A program made the translations under genes and the position numbers. A stretch of 64,000 nucleotides of DNA from Microbacterium sp. AZCO (GTDB taxonomy: Bacteria; Actinomycetota; Actinomycetes; Actinomycetales; Microbacteriaceae), in contig NZ_CP154857.1 of assembly GCF_039614715.1 (NCBI RefSeq), positions 2,170,001-2,234,000 on the forward strand, written 5' to 3'. The notes under the pieces are model-generated. The model was not told where the DNA came from, did not search any database, and was given only the letters and a program-made list of their open reading frames with translations. Numbering within the stretch: the first letter of the stretch is position 1; each line of letters begins with the position of its first letter. Shown here one piece after another: positions 1 through 8,841 of the stretch.

Positions 1-1446
<1,446 letters not shown>

Positions 1447-1473
1447 TTAGCACTCACAGATGCGGAGTGCTAA
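1447..1473 (-). promoter_or_regulatory. CIRCE operator (HrcA site) for groEL
   Basis: The inverted repeat TTAGCACTC-N9-GAGTGCTAA is a perfect match to the CIRCE consensus bound by the heat-shock repressor HrcA. It starts 37 bases upstream of the groEL ATG and covers the expected transcription start of the promoter just upstream, the usual arrangement for repression. Confidence 0.95.
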
Positions 1474-1476
1474 GCC

Positions 1477-1505
1477 ATTCTGGCACTCGCCCCTAGGGAG
1501 TGCAA
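1477..1505 (-). promoter_or_regulatory. Sigma-70-type promoter of groEL
   Basis: Read on the minus strand, TTGCAC (1500-1505) and CAGAAT (1477-1482) are separated by 17 bases. The start point predicted about 7 bases further on falls inside the CIRCE operator. Assignment is by consensus match and position only. Confidence 0.6.
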
Positions 1506-1532
1506 GCCGCGCAGCATCCCTCCGACACACGA

Positions 1533-1565
1533 CGACACCCCGGGGCCTCGGCCGCCGGGGTGTCG
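1533..1565 (-). terminator. Hairpin terminator after the cold-shock gene
   Basis: An 11-bp perfect stem (CGACACCCCGG with CCGGGGTGTCG) around an 11-base loop lies 12 bases after the cold-shock stop codon. No U-run follows, which is common for actinobacterial terminators. Confidence 0.6.
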
Positions 1566-1577
1566 GGAAGTCAGTCG

Positions 1578-1781
1578 TCAGGCGACGATGCGCACAGACT
1601 CCGCCTGGGGACCCTTCTGCCCCGTGCCGACGGTGAACTCGACCTTCTGGCCCTCTTCGAGGACGCGGAACCCGCTCATGTCGATGTTGGAGTAGTGCAC
1701 GAAGACGTCCTGCCCATCCGCCACCGTGATGAAGCCGAAGCCCTTCTCGGCGTTGAACCACTTGACCGTGCCCTGCGTCAT
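1578..1781 (-). CDS. Cold-shock protein, CspA family
   Basis: A 67-residue single CSD domain that binds single-stranded RNA and DNA and acts as an RNA chaperone in the cytoplasm. Both nucleic-acid binding motifs are intact: RNP1 as KGFGFI and RNP2 as VFVHY, starting from [14 protein letters not shown]. Length matches the family. The ATG at 1781 is the only sensible start; the frame runs open upstream but without Csp sequence. It is monocistronic, has its own hairpin terminator, and lies head-to-tail upstream of groEL. Which Csp paralogue it is (CspA, B or C) cannot be told from one sequence. Confidence 0.95.
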   Translation of the reverse strand: MTQGTVKWFNAEKGFGFITVADGQDVFVHYSNIDMSGFRVLEEGQKVEFTVGTGQKGPQAESVRIVA

Positions 1782-1921
1782 TCGAATCACTCCTGTAGCC
1801 GTGTAGATGGGCCCATCGTATGGTTCGCCGGAATGCCGGAATCGCGCAGACGGCAACTGTTGACACCCCTGCCGCGAACTGTTTACCCCGCCGAAACACG
1901 CGGGTCGGCGGCGGCGTGCTC

Positions 1922-2524
1922 TCAGGGAGTGGGAGTGGCGCTGGGCGGGTTCGCGGTGCGGTCCAGGCCGAGCACGACGACGAGCTGCTTCTTCGCGCTC
2001 TCGTCGACGTCCGCCGTGTTGGGGTCGTCCTGCGGCTGGTAGACGTCGCTCTGCGCGACCTTCGCTCCGCCCAGCACCTGCTCGGCGAGGCCGCGCGCGG
2101 CCGCCTCGTCCTCGGGGAACGCGTAGTAGACGGTCGTCTCGGCGAAGTCGGTCGCACCGGAGCCGCCGGCGGTCACGGAGTCGGCCGGCCAGCCCGCCGC
2201 GATGATCTGGTCGCGCGTCTGGGTGGCGAGGCCGTCCTCGGGCGTCGCGTTGAGGACCAGCACCGCGTAGCTCGTGTCGACGACCGGAGCGATCGTCGCG
2301 ACCGGCGTGGGCGTCGGGGAGGGCGTGGGGAAGAGCACGATGCGGCCCGAGGCGATCAGCGTGCCGAAGATGCCGACGGCGACGAGCACGATGGTGGCGA
2401 GCACGGCCCACAGGAAGACCACCCACCCGCGCATGTGCGGGTTCTCGGCTCGGTGTGCGCCGACACGGCCGCTGTCCGCCGGAAGTTCGTCGAAGCGATC
2501 CCGGGGAAAGGTCGATTTCGGCAC
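1922..2524 (-). CDS. LytR C-terminal domain membrane protein (VirR-like)
   Basis: This 200-residue protein has a short cytoplasmic N-terminus, one membrane helix (about residues 33-58), a Pro/Thr linker (PTPSPTPTP) and an extracytoplasmic LytR_C domain beginning near [15 protein letters not shown]. LytR_C proteins work in cell-envelope assembly. In mycobacteria the gene beside a DUF3263 gene is Rv0431/VirR, near groEL2, and the same pairing is kept here, so I infer the orthologous role. The start is GTG at 2524; no Shine-Dalgarno is visible, but TAGCAT lies 6 bases before it, so a leaderless transcript is possible. It follows the DUF3263 gene after 35 bases and is probably its operon partner. 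Confidence 0.8.
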   Translation of the reverse strand: MPKSTFPRDRFDELPADSGRVGAHRAENPHMRGWVVFLWAVLATIVLVAVGIFGTLIASGRIVLFPTPSPTPTPVATIAPVVDTSYAVLVLNATPEDGLATQTRDQIIAAGWPADSVTAGGSGATDFAETTVYYAFPEDEAAARGLAEQVLGGAKVAQSDVYQPQDDPNTADVDESAKKQLVVVLGLDRTANPPSATPTP

Positions 2525-2559
2525 CAGTGAATGCTACCCGTCGTGTTCTGTGCGTCCGG

Positions 2560-2811
2560 TCAGCGCGGCTCGGCGGCGGCCCGACGGCCCTCGGCCACAC
2601 GGGATGCGTCGCGCAGCCGGCGCAGGCGCTTGACGAGCATCGGATCGTGCTGCTGGGCGTCGGCGGTGTCGATCAGCCGGCCGAGCAGCTGGTAGTACCT
2701 GGCCGGCGAGAGGCCGAGATCCGCACGGATCGCCTCCTCCTTCGCCCCCGCGTGCCGGCGCCACTCCGCCTCGAACTCGAGGATGGCGCGATCGCGGTCG
2801 GTGAGGGGCAC
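2560..2811 (-). CDS. DUF3263 family protein
   Basis: A small 83-residue soluble helical protein beginning [14 protein letters not shown], with the family hallmark [17 protein letters not shown] that reads like a helix-turn-helix. DUF3263 proteins are actinobacterial, of unknown function, and probably bind DNA (inference from the HTH-like segment). GTG start at 2811 with GAGG just upstream. It sits 9 bases after the DUF2332 gene and 35 bases before the LytR_C gene, on the same strand, so the three are likely co-transcribed; the DUF3263/LytR_C pair is a conserved actinobacterial neighbourhood (Rv0430-Rv0431). Confidence 0.85.
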   Translation of the reverse strand: MPLTDRDRAILEFEAEWRRHAGAKEEAIRADLGLSPARYYQLLGRLIDTADAQQHDPMLVKRLRRLRDASRVAEGRRAAAEPR

Positions 2812-2820
2812 GGCCTCACG

Positions 2821-3828
2821 TTAGCCCCGAGCGGACCCGTCGCCCGCGCGCCACTCCACGAATGCCCCGAGCGGATCGACCGCCGCGAGCGGAACGGCAT
2901 CCCGGGCCAGCACGAAGCCTCCCCACGAGGATGTGTCGATCGGCGGATCCCACTCCTGATGCAGTGCCGGCGGGTCGATCGTGATCCACGCGGCGTCGAG
3001 GTCGCGCACCATGCCGATGAGCCGTTCGCGCCCCGCGCGAGGGATGTGGGGCAGCACACCGGGCGTCGTGACGACGAGCGTCGCGCCGGCCGGTGCCTCG
3101 GCCGCGAGGGCAGCGAGGACGCCGGGCTCGCTCGCATCTCCTCCGACGATGCGGGGCGGATCGGATGCCGCGACGTCGAGGGCCGCCTCGATGCGCTCGG
3201 CGCGCCCGTCCTCCCCCGGCCAGACGAGGGTCGTGAGGAATCGACGGTCCGACGCATCGCGCGGGTCGAGGGGCGCGACATCGATCCCCGCGCGCCAGAC
3301 GATGTCGGGCATCCCGAGCGGCGGAGCGCCGCGCAGCGACGAGTGCAGCACGACGCGCGAGGGTCCGTCGGCGGGGTCGAGGGACACCGCCCGGTCACCG
3401 TCGAATCGATAGGAGTATCGGTCGGGGTAGAGGCAGAGCCCGGCGCTGGCCCCGATCTCGAGCAGCGCGATCGGCCCCTCCATCGTCGCGAGGGCGGGGA
3501 GCAGCGCGGCACATCGCTGCGGCTCGTTCGTCTGCAGCCCGCGCCGAGCGCTCTCCGCGACGACGTCGTCGATATGTCCGGCGAGCCACGCCGCCCACGC
3601 CTCGTACGCGGCGAGGGGCGCACCCAGGAGTCGTGTCAGGGCGAAGACGAGCGGCGGCTGACGTCTCGTCGCCGGAATGCGCGCCACGAGCGCGGCCGTC
3701 TCCGCATCGCGGGCGATCCCCGCCGCCCACTTCTCGTAGAGCGCCGATCGTCCGGGCGCCTCGTCCCGCGCGAACCGCGCATACCGCTCCTGCACCTCGG
3801 CGGCCGCGGCATCCCGTTCGCTCGTCAC
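2821..3828 (-). CDS. DUF2332 domain protein (methyltransferase-like fold)
   Basis: A 335-residue soluble protein. The segment LLEIGASAGLCLYPDRYSY (about residues 100-118) resembles a glycine-rich SAM-binding loop, and the conserved YRFDGDRAVSLDPADG region is typical of DUF2332. No substrate is known for this family. The GTG at 3828 was chosen because GGAG lies 6 bases before it; no in-frame ATG is better placed, and reading further upstream runs opposite msrB. It is the first gene of the minus-strand group with DUF3263 and LytR_C. The family call is firm; enzymatic activity is a guess. Confidence 0.8.
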   Translation of the reverse strand: MTSERDAAAAEVQERYARFARDEAPGRSALYEKWAAGIARDAETAALVARIPATRRQPPLVFALTRLLGAPLAAYEAWAAWLAGHIDDVVAESARRGLQTNEPQRCAALLPALATMEGPIALLEIGASAGLCLYPDRYSYRFDGDRAVSLDPADGPSRVVLHSSLRGAPPLGMPDIVWRAGIDVAPLDPRDASDRRFLTTLVWPGEDGRAERIEAALDVAASDPPRIVGGDASEPGVLAALAAEAPAGATLVVTTPGVLPHIPRAGRERLIGMVRDLDAAWITIDPPALHQEWDPPIDTSSWGGFVLARDAVPLAAVDPLGAFVEWRAGDGSARG

Positions 3829-3912
3829 CGCTCCATTCTCGGCGGACCGTGAGCAACAGGAGGAACACCCGCCGCGCACCTCGGGTTGAATGGAGGGGCA
3901 GAAGGAGAACCC

Positions 3913-4314
3913 ATGAGCTATGCAGTGAACAAGACGGATGCCGAGTGGCGCGAGGAGCTGGGCACCGAGCAGTACGCCGTGCTCCGCGAGGCCGCGACGG
4001 AGCGTCCCTGGACGGGCGAGCTGCTCGACGAGCACCGCGCCGGCCTCTACACGTGCGCGGCCTGCGGCGCCGAGCTGTTCAAGAGCGGCACGAAGTTCGA
4101 CTCGCACTGCGGGTGGCCGAGCTTCTACGAGTCGATCCGCCCCGAGGCGGTCGAGCTCATCGAGGACCGCAGCTACGGCATGGACCGCACGGAGGTCCGG
4201 TGCGCCACCTGCGGCTCGCACCTCGGCCACGTCTTCCCCGACGGCTTCGGCACCCCCACGGGCGACCGCTACTGCATGAACTCGATCGCCCTCGACTTCA
4301 CGCCCGAGTCATGA
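3913..4314 (+). CDS. msrB: Peptide-methionine (R)-S-oxide reductase MsrB
   Basis: Reduces the R-epimer of methionine sulfoxide in oxidised proteins, in the cytoplasm. The 133-residue protein carries two structural zinc CxxC pairs (residues 48/51 and 97/100), the CGWPSFY motif with Cys66, and the catalytic Cys121 in the RYCMNS motif. The ATG at 3913 follows GAAGGAG by 6 bases; a longer frame from 3886 has no ribosome site. Its stop overlaps the next ATG (ATGA), so it is translationally coupled to the nitroreductase-like gene, which suggests a small oxidative-stress operon. Confidence 0.96.
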   Translation: MSYAVNKTDAEWREELGTEQYAVLREAATERPWTGELLDEHRAGLYTCAACGAELFKSGTKFDSHCGWPSFYESIRPEAVELIEDRSYGMDRTEVRCATCGSHLGHVFPDGFGTPTGDRYCMNSIALDFTPES

Positions 4315-4868
4315 CCGGTGCGCTCGAGGCGGTCCGCGACCGCCGCTCGTGGTCGAAGGTGACGCCCGAGGCGCCGACGCACGGCGAGCTGCTCCCGCTC
4401 GTCGCGGCCGCGGGCCGCGTCGCCGACCACTCCTCCCTGCGCCCGTGGCGCCTCATCGAGCTGCGCGGACCCGACCGCGACGTGCTCGGCCGCGCGATCA
4501 ACAAGGCCGAAGGGCACAAGGGCGCGTCGACCAAGCCGCTCCGTGCTCCCCTGCTCATCGCAGTCGTCTCGAGCCCCCGCAAGAGCTCGAAGGTGCCGAA
4601 GTGGGAGCAGGAGGCCGTCGCCTCGGGCGTCGCCCACATGCTGAGCCTGCTGCTCGACGACGCGGGCTGGGGCGTGTTCTGGCGCACGGGCTCGTATACG
4701 CGCAGCAAGGCCGTCGCCAAGGCGCACGGCCTGAAGAAGAACGAGGAGCTCCTCGGCTGGCTCTACGTCGGCGGCAAGCCCGGACGCGGCCGTCCGGGTC
4801 ACCGCAAGCCGGTCGACGCCTCACGTTTCCTCTCGCGGCTCCCGAAGAAGGACGACAAGCACCAGTAG
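4311..4868 (+). CDS. Nitroreductase-family protein
   Basis: A 185-residue FMN-dependent oxidoreductase of the nitroreductase superfamily. Visible hallmarks are RRSWSKV near the N-terminus (FMN phosphate contact), the DHSSLRPWRL segment, the hydrophobic dimer helix AVASGVAHMLSLLLDDAGWG and the C-terminal LLGWLYVGGKPG. Such proteins reduce nitro compounds, quinones or flavins; the natural substrate is unknown. It starts inside the msrB stop codon (ATGA) and ends directly at the GGATGCC repeat block. Confidence 0.85.
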   Translation: MTGALEAVRDRRSWSKVTPEAPTHGELLPLVAAAGRVADHSSLRPWRLIELRGPDRDVLGRAINKAEGHKGASTKPLRAPLLIAVVSSPRKSSKVPKWEQEAVASGVAHMLSLLLDDAGWGVFWRTGSYTRSKAVAKAHGLKKNEELLGWLYVGGKPGRGRPGHRKPVDASRFLSRLPKKDDKHQ

Positions 4869-5046
4869 CGGGATGCCGCGCAGCGGCTGACCTCGAAGAC
4901 CGGATGCCGCACGCCGGCGGCGGTTCTCACGTGCCGGATGCCGCGCGCCGGCGGCGGTTCTCGAAGACGGGATGCCGCGCAGCGGCTGACCTCGACGACC
5001 GGATGCCGCACCCCGGCGGCGGTTCTCACGTGCCGGATGCTGCCCG
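4869..5046. repeat. 99-bp tandem repeat built from GGATGCC-led units
   Basis: After the nitroreductase stop, six units each starting GGATGC occur at 4871, 4902, 4936, 4970, 5001 and 5035, spaced 31, 34, 34, 31 and 34 bases. They form a 99-bp higher-order unit present about 1.8 times (4869-4967 and 4968-5046) with few mismatches. The last part runs into the C-terminal codons of the convergent transporter gene, whose stop is at 5026. Confidence 0.9.
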
Positions 5047-5979
5047 CCGGCGGCGCCACGGCACGACCGCGACGATGACGCCCACGAGGGCGACGACCAC
5101 GGCGGCGAGCGCGACGCCGAACGACGGCCCGGACAGGGGCGGCCACAGAGCGTCGAGCACGATGGATGTCGCGAGCAGACCGACGACCGACCCGAGGCCG
5201 AGCAGCAGCACGCCGGTGTGCCGCACGAGCGCGGCCGACAGGAAGATGTAGACGACGCCGATCGCACCGCCGGCGTACATCCACGGCTCGGTCGCGGTGC
5301 CCGTGGGTCCGCCGCCGATCAGCAGGTGCACGAGCGCCGCGATCGCGAGGGCGATCGTGCCGCCGAGGAAGTTCACGAGTGTCGCGACGAGCGGGCTGCC
5401 GACAGCCTGCCGAAGCCGCCCGTTGGTCGCCTGCTGCCAGGCGATGCCGGCACCGGCGAGGAACGGGAGGAACAGCATCCACCACGGCGCATTCGCCGGC
5501 CCCTCCCCCGCGAGGCACAGGACCACGGCGGCCAGCACGATCGCGCCGCCCGCGACGCGGCCCAGTGTCATGGCGACGACGCCCGCCGGACCGTAGCCGG
5601 CCCGGTCGAGCACGAGTCCGCTGACCGTCTGGCCGGCGACCACTCCGACCGTGAAGAGCGCGACGCCGATCGTCGCGACGGCGAGGCCCTGGGTGGCGAC
5701 GGTGAGGGCACCCGCGAGGCCGCCCAGCAGCATCCAGATCGGGATGGTCTTCCCCGCCCCCGTCACGAGGCGCGCGATGGCCGCCCGACCTTCGGGCAGG
5801 ATCGCGCACAGCACGGCGAGGATCACCAGGCCCGAGCCGAACGAGATGACGGCCGCCGTGAAGCCGTCGCCGAGGGCGAGTCCGAGTGAGCCGTTGATGC
5901 GCGCCTGCACGGCCGTCATGACCCCCACGAGCACGGCTCCGCCCATCGCGATCCAGGCGGGCGGGCGGGGGCGGGTCAC
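5026..5979 (-). CDS. DMT-family transporter, YdcZ (DUF606) type
   Basis: A 317-residue integral membrane protein with about ten hydrophobic helices in two similar halves (first half from WIAMGGAVLVGVMTAVQ, second from WWMLFLPFLAGAGIAW), the layout of fused DUF606/YdcZ transporters in the drug/metabolite superfamily. The NGSLG motif just after helix 1 is typical. Substrate unknown. The GTG at 5979 has GGA upstream and avoids an implausible hydrophilic extension. Its last codons lie inside the GGATGCC repeat block, so the C-terminal tail (RRRRAASGT) may have been reshaped by the repeat. Confidence 0.82.
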   Translation of the reverse strand: MTRPRPPAWIAMGGAVLVGVMTAVQARINGSLGLALGDGFTAAVISFGSGLVILAVLCAILPEGRAAIARLVTGAGKTIPIWMLLGGLAGALTVATQGLAVATIGVALFTVGVVAGQTVSGLVLDRAGYGPAGVVAMTLGRVAGGAIVLAAVVLCLAGEGPANAPWWMLFLPFLAGAGIAWQQATNGRLRQAVGSPLVATLVNFLGGTIALAIAALVHLLIGGGPTGTATEPWMYAGGAIGVVYIFLSAALVRHTGVLLLGLGSVVGLLATSIVLDALWPPLSGPSFGVALAAVVVALVGVIVAVVPWRRRRAASGT

Positions 5980-6046
5980 CGGTCCATCATGCCCGGGCTC
6001 GGACCACCGCCCGAACTCGCGCCGCGGCGCGGCGCGTTCCAATCTT

Positions 6047-6113
6047 TACCGCTCAGTACGGAATACGCCGCGGCCGCACCCGGTTGGAACCCGCATAGCG
6101 TACCGATCGGTAC
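6047..6113. promoter_or_regulatory. Two TetR-type dyad operators upstream of the SDR gene
   Basis: A perfect 14-base palindrome GTACCGATCGGTAC lies at 6100-6113. A related site, TACCGCTCAGTAC, lies at 6047-6059 and matches the palindrome core at 11 of 13 positions. Both sit between the divergent transporter and SDR genes, 20-90 bases before the SDR start. The TetR gene just downstream is the obvious candidate binder (inference). Confidence 0.6.
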
Positions 6114-6133
6114 AGATGTAGATGGGATGGATC

Positions 6134-6883
6134 ATGGGAGACCTCGACAGCAAGACCGCACTCGTGACGGGCGGAACGTCCGGTATCGGCTTGGCGGTCG
6201 TCCGCCGCTTCGTTCAGGAGGGCGCGCACGTCGTGGTGACGGGACGCACGGCCCAGAAGCTGGATGCCGTACAGGCCGAGTTCGGCGACGCTGTGACGAC
6301 CGTTCAGGGCGACGTCTCGCGCCTGGACGACCTCGACCGGGTGTTCGCCGCGGTGAGCGAGCGCGGCGCCGGACTCGATGCGGTGTTCGCGAACGCGGGT
6401 GGTGGCGAGTTCGCGACGATCGAAGACATCACGTGGGACCACTTCACGACGACGTTCGAGTCCAACGTGGGCGGCACGGTGTTCACCGTGCAGAAGGCGC
6501 TGCCGCACCTCAACAAGGGAGCGGCCATCGTCCTCACCTCGTCCAACATCGATGTCAAAGGCAGTGCGTCGTTCAGCGTCTACGCCGCGTCGAAGGCCGC
6601 GATCCGCAGCTTCGCCCGCAGCTGGGCGGCGGAGCTCGTCGACCGGGGCATCCGGGTGAACTCCGTCGCACCCGGGCCCATCGCGACTCCGGGACTGAGC
6701 GGGCTGGCTGCCGAGCCCGAGCAGGCCGAGGCGCTGCTGGGCGGACTCGCGGCGGGCGTCCCGATGCGCCGCCTGGGCGCGCCGGACGAGATCGCCGAAG
6801 CCGTGCTCTACCTCTCCTCGCCGCGCAGCTCGTACGTCACCGGCGCCGAGCTGTACGTCGACGGCGGTGCGAGCCAGATCTGA
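6134..6883 (+). CDS. Short-chain dehydrogenase/reductase
   Basis: A 249-residue classical SDR. The NAD(P)-binding motif TGGTSGIG is at residues 12-19, the NAG motif at 87-89, and the catalytic tyrosine and lysine are Tyr150 and Lys154 in YAASK, with serines at 136-137. It catalyses an NAD(P)H-linked carbonyl/alcohol conversion of unknown substrate. The ATG at 6134 was preferred because GGGATGG precedes it; ATG 6122 in frame is possible. It is followed by a TetR gene on the same strand and preceded by dyad operators, the usual set-up of a substrate-induced detoxification enzyme. Confidence 0.92.
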   Translation: MGDLDSKTALVTGGTSGIGLAVVRRFVQEGAHVVVTGRTAQKLDAVQAEFGDAVTTVQGDVSRLDDLDRVFAAVSERGAGLDAVFANAGGGEFATIEDITWDHFTTTFESNVGGTVFTVQKALPHLNKGAAIVLTSSNIDVKGSASFSVYAASKAAIRSFARSWAAELVDRGIRVNSVAPGPIATPGLSGLAAEPEQAEALLGGLAAGVPMRRLGAPDEIAEAVLYLSSPRSSYVTGAELYVDGGASQI

Positions 6884-7000
6884 CACGTTGTGCGCCGGGG
6901 CAGCCCTTCGGAGCGCCTCGGCGCGCATGCATCCACGCGGGAGATCCGGGTGCGGCGTCCCCTACGTTGGGTACGTCCGGTGATGGCGAGGAGGGCTCGC

Positions 7001-7597
7001 ATGGCCACGAGAGGCCGACCACGGGAGTTCGACGTGGACGAGGCGCTCGATCGTGCCATCGAGCTCTTCTGGCGTCAGGGCTACGAGGGAACGAGCCTCA
7101 CCGATCTGACCGAGGCGATGGGCATCAACCGACCCAGCCTCTACAGCGCCTTCGGGAGCAAAGAGGGCACCTTCAAGCTCGCGGTCGACCGGTACGCCCG
7201 CATCGACATGGCCTACGTCGAGGACGCGCTCGCGGAGCCGACCGCGTATGACACCGCCCGCCGGTACCTCCTCGAGAACGTCGATGCGATCACGACGCCC
7301 GGCCGCCCGCCCGGCTGCCTCTCCATTCAAGGGGGCCTGTCGAGCGCGCCGCAGGACGAGGGGATCGTCCGCTACCTCGAGGATCGCCGGGCGGACGGGG
7401 CGGCGCGATTCGCCGAGCGTTTCGCCGCAGCGATCGATGCCGGCGATCTTCCCGCGGAGGAAGACCCCGTCGAGCTCGCGCGCTACCTCACGACGGTGTC
7501 CGCCGGCCTCGCCGTCCAGGCGGCGGCCGGAGCCACGCGAGACGAGCTGAGGCGAGTCGCGCAGCGGGCTCTGACCGCCTTCCCCCATCCCGCATAG
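7001..7597 (+). CDS. TetR/AcrR family transcriptional regulator
   Basis: A 198-residue repressor with an N-terminal HTH (RAIELFWRQGYEGTSLTDLT then INRPSLYSAFGSKEGTF, about residues 18-57) and a C-terminal ligand domain containing PPGCLSIQGGLSSAP, a feature of the subgroup whose members often regulate neighbouring reductases. The ATG at 7001 is chosen because GGAGGG lies 6 bases before it; ATG 6983 in frame has none. It lies 117 bases after the SDR gene and most likely controls that gene through the dyads at 6047-6113. Confidence 0.88.
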   Translation: MATRGRPREFDVDEALDRAIELFWRQGYEGTSLTDLTEAMGINRPSLYSAFGSKEGTFKLAVDRYARIDMAYVEDALAEPTAYDTARRYLLENVDAITTPGRPPGCLSIQGGLSSAPQDEGIVRYLEDRRADGAARFAERFAAAIDAGDLPAEEDPVELARYLTTVSAGLAVQAAAGATRDELRRVAQRALTAFPHPA

Positions 7598-7695
7598 CGC
7601 GCGATCGAGCCGCGCCACCGGCATCCACCATTCCGCTAGGACTCACGTCGGACGCAGCTCACGTATCAGGCGCTCTGCTCGGCCCTCTTCTCAGG

Positions 7696-7716
7696 TGGCC
7701 CGTCACCGACGGGCCA
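7696..7716. terminator. Hairpin between TetR and the proline-rich gene
   Basis: A 9-bp perfect stem (TGGCCCGTC with GACGGGCCA) with a 3-base loop lies about 100 bases after the TetR stop and 37 bases before the next ATG. It could end the TetR transcript or be a leader hairpin of the following gene; no U-run is present. Nothing else is apparent in 7598-7752. Confidence 0.4.
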
Positions 7717-7752
7717 GGGGCCGCTCCTCCAGCGGCGAGAAGGAGAGACATC

Positions 7753-8211
7753 ATGGCTCTGAACACCAGCCTGATCGCGATCATCGCGCGCAAGTACCCG
7801 CAGATCTGGGAGATCGTCGGCGGCGGCCCGGGCGGCCTCCGCACGCGCATCGACGCGGTCGCCCTCAACCCCCAGCCGCTGCCGCCGGCCTTCCGGTACG
7901 GCGCGGCCGTGGCGCGCCAGGTCGTGCAGACGGCCGCCACGGCACACATGCTCAGGGTGGCGTACGAGCCCGGCGACGACATCTGCCCGCCGCCGCGGCA
8001 CTGGCCGCCGATCCCGTTCCCGTTCCCGCCGGACCCCGACCCGTACCCGTGGCGGGTCGCGGACGAAGAGTTCGACGTCGACTACGCCCTCGGTCTTGCC
8101 TTCACCCTCGAGGCGTCGGCGAACGCCTGGAGCCGACTCGACGGCGCGGACGCGCTGGAGCGCCTGCACGAGGTGGCCCTCAAGACCGCGACGCAGGCGG
8201 ATCAGCGCTGA
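7753..8211 (+). CDS. Proline-rich protein with LNPQPLPP motif, function unknown
   Basis: A 152-residue soluble protein without signal peptide or membrane helix. It has the motif VALNPQPLPPAF (about residues 37-48) and a proline-rich stretch PIPFPFPPDPDPYPW (about 88-102), flanked by helical segments; the end is helix-forming. LNPQPLPP-type motifs recur in uncharacterised bacterial and plant proteins; I know no function. The ATG at 7753 follows AAGGAGAG. It stands alone between a TetR gene and a convergent NIPSNAP gene, with a strong hairpin after it. A peptide-binding or self-assembling role is conceivable but unsupported. Confidence 0.8.
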   Translation: MALNTSLIAIIARKYPQIWEIVGGGPGGLRTRIDAVALNPQPLPPAFRYGAAVARQVVQTAATAHMLRVAYEPGDDICPPPRHWPPIPFPFPPDPDPYPWRVADEEFDVDYALGLAFTLEASANAWSRLDGADALERLHEVALKTATQADQR

Positions 8212-8220
8212 TCCGCGGAC

Positions 8221-8264
8221 GATGGATGCCTCGACCGGCCCGAGGGCGGGTTGAGGCATCCATC
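8221..8264. terminator. Bidirectional hairpin terminator
   Basis: A perfect 12-bp stem (GATGGATGCCTC with GAGGCATCCATC) closes a 20-base loop between two convergent genes, 10 and 14 bases from their stop codons. Position and strength fit a terminator shared by both. Confidence 0.7.
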
Positions 8265-8277
8265 ATTCCGCTGCTGA

Positions 8278-8583
8278 TCAGGAGAACACCGGAGTGAGGA
8301 ACCTGCGCTCGTATCGCCGGATGCAGCCGGTGGTGCGCGCGAGCTCCCAGGCGGCCTGGCACTCGGGATCCGTCGTCGACGCGGTGCGGTACACCTCGTA
8401 CTCGGCCAGCGAGGGGAAGGTGAACAGCGCGAACGCCTCGTCGCTGTCGCCCTCGCTGGGGATGAAGTAGCCGTGGTGCGTCCCGCCGAGCTTGTTCACC
8501 AGCCGGATCCACGCACGGCCGTACTCGGTGAAGTCGTCGAGCTTGTCGGGATCGATCTCGTACCGGAGATGAACGGTGATCAT
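8278..8583 (-). CDS. NIPSNAP family protein
   Basis: A 101-residue dimeric alpha-beta barrel (ferredoxin-like) protein starting MITVHLRYEIDPDKLDDF, with the family features of an N-terminal strand, a helix that includes WIRLVNKLGG and the HHGYFIP strand followed by the FPSLAEYEVYR helix. NIPSNAP proteins are small stand-alone ABM-type proteins of unclear function, sometimes acting in degradation pathways. ATG 8583 follows GAGGAG by 7 bases. No partner gene is adjacent. Confidence 0.85.
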   Translation of the reverse strand: MITVHLRYEIDPDKLDDFTEYGRAWIRLVNKLGGTHHGYFIPSEGDSDEAFALFTFPSLAEYEVYRTASTTDPECQAAWELARTTGCIRRYERRFLTPVFS

Positions 8584-8730
8584 CGGGGCTCCTCTGCAGT
8601 CAAGCGAAGAGACGAGTCTCGCCGACCGACACCGTGGCGAGCGGCGGTCTCGGCAGAGTGCGCGAAGAGTGGCGGAGAAAGCTCGGCGACTGGCAGAGCA
8701 CATGGAGCCGAGCACAGGGGATCTCAAGCG

Positions 8731-8806
8731 TGGAGCCGACCACGGGACTCGAACCCGTAACCGCCCGATTACAAGTCGGGTGCGCTACCAATTGCGCCAG
8801 GTCGGC
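8731..8806 (-). tRNA. tRNA-Thr (anticodon UGU)
   Basis: A complete cloverleaf on the minus strand: acceptor GCCGACC/GGTCGGC, D-arm with GCGCAATTGGTAGCGC, anticodon loop CTTGTAA reading UGU, and T-arm GGTTCGAGTCCC. The discriminator base is U and the CCA end is encoded (8731-8733). Confidence 0.95.
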
Positions 8807-8841
8807 AGGGTGCCCAGTCTAGTCGGGCGGGCGCAACCGTC

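Noticed and set aside
4869..5046. CRISPR array
   Set aside because: Units are contiguous and related, with no unique spacers, and no cas genes are in the window.
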